Positions 60,757 through 64,000 of a DNA stretch of 64,000 bases are shown here, piece by piece (the stretch's first letter is position 1; each line of letters starts with the position of its first letter). Origin of the DNA: an uncultured Clostridia bacterium (GTDB taxonomy: Bacteria; Bacillota; Clostridia; TANB77; CAG-508). The DNA lies in contig CAKOUU010000005.1 in NCBI GenBank assembly GCA_934120675.1, positions 28,678 to 92,677 of the forward strand, written 5' to 3'. The position numbers and the translations under genes were made by a program. Under the pieces are notes generated by a model, which saw only the letters and a list, made by a program, of their open reading frames with translations, did no database searches and was not told where the DNA came from.

Positions 60757-63138
60757 ATGATATGTTCAGAATGTAAGAAAAATCCAGCAATACTTTTTTA
60801 TGAAAAAATAGATAATGGAAAAAGCACAATGGAAGGCTTATGCTATGACTGTGCTAAGAAAAAAGGAATAGATGCAACAGAAGTATTAGCAAAGCAACAA
60901 GATTTATTATCAAAAGATAAAATTAATTTTGCAGATATGAATAAACAATTAGAAAATATCTTTAAAGATTTTGCTGAAAATTTAGATATAAGTAATTTAG
61001 AAAATATCGATGGAGCTATCACTTTTGGTGCTTTAAACGACGATGAAGAAGATGATGACGACATAGATGAAGAAAAGCCAAAAATTGCAGGTGCTGCAAT
61101 CCCTTTAGGGTCAATATTTTCAAATATGTTTGCTCAGAAAAATGTAAATAATGAAAATTCAGAAAAACAAGAAAATGGTAAGAAACAAATAAAAAATGAT
61201 AAAAAGAAAAATGTAAAAACAAGTAAAAAGAAAAAATACCTAGATACTTATGGTACTAACCTTACAAATAAAGCAAAAAATAATGAATTAGACATTGTTA
61301 TTGGTAGAGATAAAGAAATCCAAAGGGTAATTCAAATTTTAAATAGACGTTCTAAAAATAATCCTTGTTTAATAGGTGAGCCTGGTGTTGGTAAAACTGC
61401 AATAGCTCAAGGATTAGCTATAAAAATTGCAAATCAAAATGTTCCTGCAAAGCTTTTAAATAAAGAAGTTTATCTTCTAGATATGACTGCAGTTATTGCT
61501 GGAACTCAATTTAGAGGTCAATTTGAGTCTAGAATGAAAGGTATTATTGACGAATGTAAAGAATACGGAAATATCATTTTAGTTATTGATGAAATTCACA
61601 ATATAATAGGTGCAGGTGATGGTGAACATTCTATGAATGCTGCAAACATCTTAAAGCCTTCCCTATCTAATGGTGAAATTCAATTAATCGGAACAACTAC
61701 TTTAAAAGAATACAGAAAATATATTGAAAAAGATTCTGCTTTAGAAAGAAGATTTCAACAGGTTTTAGTTGAAGAGCCTAATGTTGATGATTCAATTAAG
61801 ATTTTGGAAGGTATAAAAAAATATTATGAAGAATATCATAAAGTAAAAATATCAACAGATGTTATTCGTCAAACTGTTGAAATGTCTGAAAAATATATTC
61901 ATGACAGATTTTTACCAGATAAAGCAATCGATATTTTAGACGAGGCTTGTTCTAGAATCAACTTGGAAAATAAAGATTTATTTAAATTAGAGGTTTTAAG
62001 TAAAGAGTTAGAAAAGGTTCAAGCAGAAAAAGCGGAACTTGACCAAGCAGAAACTGACGAAGAATTCCAAAAACTTGCAGATTTGAAAACTCAAGAATGT
62101 AAATTAATAGAAGATATTGATAAATTAAAGAAAAAAATGAAGCCTAGAATTCTTACACTTCAAGACATTGCTACAGTTATCGAAAACTGGACAAAAATTC
62201 CTGTTAAGAAAATTACTGAAGCAGAAACTCAAAAATTATTAAATTTAGAGACAAATCTTCATAAAAGAATTATTGGTCAAGAAGAAGCTGTAAGTGCTGT
62301 TTCTAGAGCTATTAGAAGAAATAGAGCTGGACTTCAAAACGAAAAAAGGCCACCATCATTTATATTTGTTGGACCTACAGGTGTTGGTAAAACAGAACTT
62401 GCAAAATCACTTGCATATGAAATGTTTGGTTCAGAAGATGCAATAATAAGAGTTGATATGTCTGAATATATGGAAAGTCACTCTACAGCTAAATTAATAG
62501 GTGCACCTCCAGGATATGTTGGTTATGATGAAGCTGGTCAATTAACTGAAAAAGTTAAGAGAAAACCTTACTCAATTATCCTTTTGGATGAAATTGAAAA
62601 GGCTCACCCAGATGTATTTAATATCTTATTGCAAGTATTAGATGACGGAAAACTTACAGATTCACAAGGCAATACTGTTAGCTTTGCAAATACAATTATA
62701 ATTATGACATCAAATGCTGGTTCAAATTTAAATAATAATTCTATTGGTTTCGGAAAACAAACTGTTGATAAATCTAAGATTGAAGATAGTTTAAAAGAAA
62801 CTTTTAGACCTGAATTTTTGAATAGAGTTGACGAGATTATTGTATTTAATTCTTTGAATAAAGAAGAGTTATTACAAATTGTTAATTTAATGCTTGCTGA
62901 TACAGTTAAAGCATTGAAACATAAAGACATTTCGTTTGAAATTTCTGATTCTGCTAAACAGTTTATTTTGGATAAGGGTACTAATATTAAGTTTGGCGCT
63001 AGACCTTTGAGAAGAGCTATTCAAAGATATGTTGAAGATGAAATTTCTGATATGATTCTTCGCTCTGAAGTTGTTGATGGGCAAACTATTGATGTTGATT
63101 TAAAAAATGATAAGCTTACTTTTAATGTTAAGAATTAA
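60757..63138 (+). CDS. ClpE-like ATP-dependent protease ATP-binding subunit
   Basis: 793 residues. An N-terminal zinc-finger (CSECKKNP...LCYDCAKKK, residues 3-35) replaces the usual ClpC N domain, as in ClpE. AAA-1 has GEPGVGKTAIA (about 207) and VIDEIHNIIGAG; a middle coiled coil (about 410-465) follows; AAA-2 has FVGPTGVGKTELAKSL (about 535) and ILLDEIEKAHPDV. A poly-acidic linker (DDEEDDDDIDEEKP) is striking. It unfolds damaged proteins for ClpP. clpP is not in the window. Confidence 0.9.
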   Translation: MICSECKKNPAILFYEKIDNGKSTMEGLCYDCAKKKGIDATEVLAKQQDLLSKDKINFADMNKQLENIFKDFAENLDISNLENIDGAITFGALNDDEEDDDDIDEEKPKIAGAAIPLGSIFSNMFAQKNVNNENSEKQENGKKQIKNDKKKNVKTSKKKKYLDTYGTNLTNKAKNNELDIVIGRDKEIQRVIQILNRRSKNNPCLIGEPGVGKTAIAQGLAIKIANQNVPAKLLNKEVYLLDMTAVIAGTQFRGQFESRMKGIIDECKEYGNIILVIDEIHNIIGAGDGEHSMNAANILKPSLSNGEIQLIGTTTLKEYRKYIEKDSALERRFQQVLVEEPNVDDSIKILEGIKKYYEEYHKVKISTDVIRQTVEMSEKYIHDRFLPDKAIDILDEACSRINLENKDLFKLEVLSKELEKVQAEKAELDQAETDEEFQKLADLKTQECKLIEDIDKLKKKMKPRILTLQDIATVIENWTKIPVKKITEAETQKLLNLETNLHKRIIGQEEAVSAVSRAIRRNRAGLQNEKRPPSFIFVGPTGVGKTELAKSLAYEMFGSEDAIIRVDMSEYMESHSTAKLIGAPPGYVGYDEAGQLTEKVKRKPYSIILLDEIEKAHPDVFNILLQVLDDGKLTDSQGNTVSFANTIIIMTSNAGSNLNNNSIGFGKQTVDKSKIEDSLKETFRPEFLNRVDEIIVFNSLNKEELLQIVNLMLADTVKALKHKDISFEISDSAKQFILDKGTNIKFGARPLRRAIQRYVEDEISDMILRSEVVDGQTIDVDLKNDKLTFNVKN

Positions 63139-63151
63139 TAATAAAAAGGGA

Positions 63152-63188
63152 TGTTACAGCTCAGGTATTAACCTAATAAGCTGTAACA
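63152..63188 (+). terminator. Hairpin between clp and pgsA
   Basis: TGTTACAGCT / AGCTGTAACA is a perfect 10-bp stem with an inner AGGT/ACCT pair. It has no clear T run after it, so it may be a weak terminator or a regulatory stem ahead of pgsA. Confidence 0.5.
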
Positions 63189-63216
63189 AAAGTATAATAA
63201 AAGGGAGTAAAAAACG

Positions 63217-63819
63217 ATGTTTAAACATATACCAAATATATTAACAATAATAAGATTTATATTTATACCAATTATTTTAAGAGCCATATTTGATGGAAAT
63301 TACATTTTAGGAATTATATTTTTCACTATATCCGGCTTGACAGATGTTTTAGATGGATTTATCGCTAGAAAATTTAATTTAGTTTCTAACTTTGGGAAAC
63401 TAATGGATCCTTTGGCTGATAAACTAACTCAAATTTCTGTACTTGCCGCTTTAGTTAGTGTAAAAATTATTCCTGTATGGATTTTAGCTATTGTTGTTCT
63501 TAAAGAATTAATAATGGTTGTAGGTGCTTCTTTCCTTTATGGAAAAGATGTTGTAGTTTATAGTAAATGGTATGGTAAATTAGCTACTGTTTTGTTTTAT
63601 TTAGCTATTGTTGTTACATTATTTATTAAACAACTTGCTCTTACAGGCATTTGGCTTCATTTGGACTTAGCTATTTATTGTTGTGCTTTGGTTTGTACAG
63701 TTTTTTCTCTTATTATGTATGTCAAATGTTTGTACCAAGGTGGTTTTATTGATAAAAGTGATTTGAATAAAGAGACTAAAAATGTTGTGGTTAAGGATAA
63801 ATGGAGTTTTAAAAAATAG
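63217..63819 (+). CDS. pgsA: CDP-diacylglycerol-glycerol-3-phosphate phosphatidyltransferase
   Basis: 200 residues, several transmembrane helices. The CDP-alcohol phosphotransferase motif is SGLTDVLDGFIARKFNLVSN followed by FGKLMDPLADKL (D-x2-DG-x2-AR-x8-G-x3-D-x3-D, residues about 45-70). It makes phosphatidylglycerol phosphate from CDP-diacylglycerol, giving phosphatidylglycerol and cardiolipin. AAAGGGAG lies 7 nt before the ATG. It follows the clp gene by about 80 nt and may be co-transcribed. Confidence 0.93.
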   Translation: MFKHIPNILTIIRFIFIPIILRAIFDGNYILGIIFFTISGLTDVLDGFIARKFNLVSNFGKLMDPLADKLTQISVLAALVSVKIIPVWILAIVVLKELIMVVGASFLYGKDVVVYSKWYGKLATVLFYLAIVVTLFIKQLALTGIWLHLDLAIYCCALVCTVFSLIMYVKCLYQGGFIDKSDLNKETKNVVVKDKWSFKK

Positions 63820-63857
63820 AAAAAACGGAGAACCACTGAGGACGTTGAACCAATGGG

Positions 63858-64000
63858 GACGTTGTTAAAATGGTTGAAAACCACTGGGGACGTTGTTAAA
63901 TTGGTTGAAATTTTATTAACGATATAAAATCAAAATATAATTAGTAATTTCAACCAATTTAACAACGTCCCCAGTGGTTTTCAACCATTTTAACAACGTC
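63858..64000. repeat. Perfect 55-bp inverted repeat with GGGGACGTT modules, cut by the window edge
   Basis: Bases 63858-63912 are the exact reverse complement of 63946-64000, with a 33-nt AT-rich loop. Each arm holds two copies of a GACGTTGTTAAA/TTGGTTGAAA module, and the arms probably continue past the edge (the left side has another GGGGACGTTG at 63855 and an ACTGAGGACG at 63835). The GGGGACGTT core resembles the dispersed GGGGAC repeats. It follows pgsA and might terminate it. Confidence 0.8.

Overview
The window is very AT-rich DNA, densely coding on both strands, from a spore-forming member of the Firmicutes. It is most likely a Clostridia-type organism, probably an uncultured gut species, but the exact taxon cannot be read from the sequence. 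The evidence is the sporulation and germination genes (gerA/gerB/gerC, yqfC/yqfD, bofA), a Gram-positive S10 ribosomal operon, a glmS ribozyme, an Agr-type peptide quorum-sensing locus, cdaA, near-consensus sigma-A promoters with 17-bp spacers, and strong AGGAGG ribosome-binding sites.

Layout. 1-4.0 kb: the 5' part of the S10 ribosomal operon on the minus strand (rpsJ, rplC, rplD, rplW, a non-canonical 67-codon ORF, rplB, rpsS, then the rplV ribosome-binding site at the edge), behind a consensus promoter and a long structured leader. 4-11.3 kb: L-lactate dehydrogenase, a DUF4364 regulator, a U32/TrhP-like protein, a RelA/SpoT-domain protein, a TrmR-like methyltransferase and the GTPase TypA. 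11.4-11.8 kb: a probable type I toxin-antitoxin pair with convergent promoters and a shared terminator. 11.9-21 kb: plsC, a P-loop/Asp23 fusion, a transglutaminase-like protein, a gerABC germinant-receptor operon and rnr. 21-29.3 kb: a cutA remnant, a KilA-N gene, secG, a membrane metalloprotease, ylbF, a DUF3048 protein, then ybeY, an unknown 406-residue protein, yqfD, yqfC and a pdaA-like deacetylase. 29.6-32.9 kb: an Agr-like system with the response regulator and sensor kinase facing agrD and agrB. 33-39.4 kb: a frameshifted pseudouridine synthase, an rRNA-type methyltransferase, hicBA, small membrane proteins, a GT-C glycosyltransferase and uvrC. 39.6-43.7 kb: a zinc-ribbon protein, glmS ribozyme plus glmS, bofA and yaaL. 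43.8-57.7 kb: two copies and one fragment of a long palindromic MITE-like element surround an orphan VirD4-like ATPase, a metal permease, an Rpn nuclease gene with an ATA start, a Cys-rich DUF2651-like gene and a pilin-like gene that are both frameshifted, then truA, cdaA, pdp, rnhB and a second pilin-like gene. 57.8-64 kb: an HtrA protease, a DUF3298-type protein, a ClpE-like ATPase, pgsA, and a 55-bp perfect inverted repeat running into the window edge.

Themes. TrhP-like and TrmR-like proteins probably act in sequence on the tRNA wobble uridine. GlmS, CdaA, the deacetylase and the GT-C enzyme point to cell-envelope metabolism. GerABC, YqfCD and BofA cover germination and sporulation. Dispersed GGGGAC-type palindromes sit at gene 3' ends and may double as terminators. 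Four genes (cutA-like, rluA-like, DUF2651-like, pilin-like) each carry a net +1 frame disruption, so either this region is decaying or the assembly has small indels.
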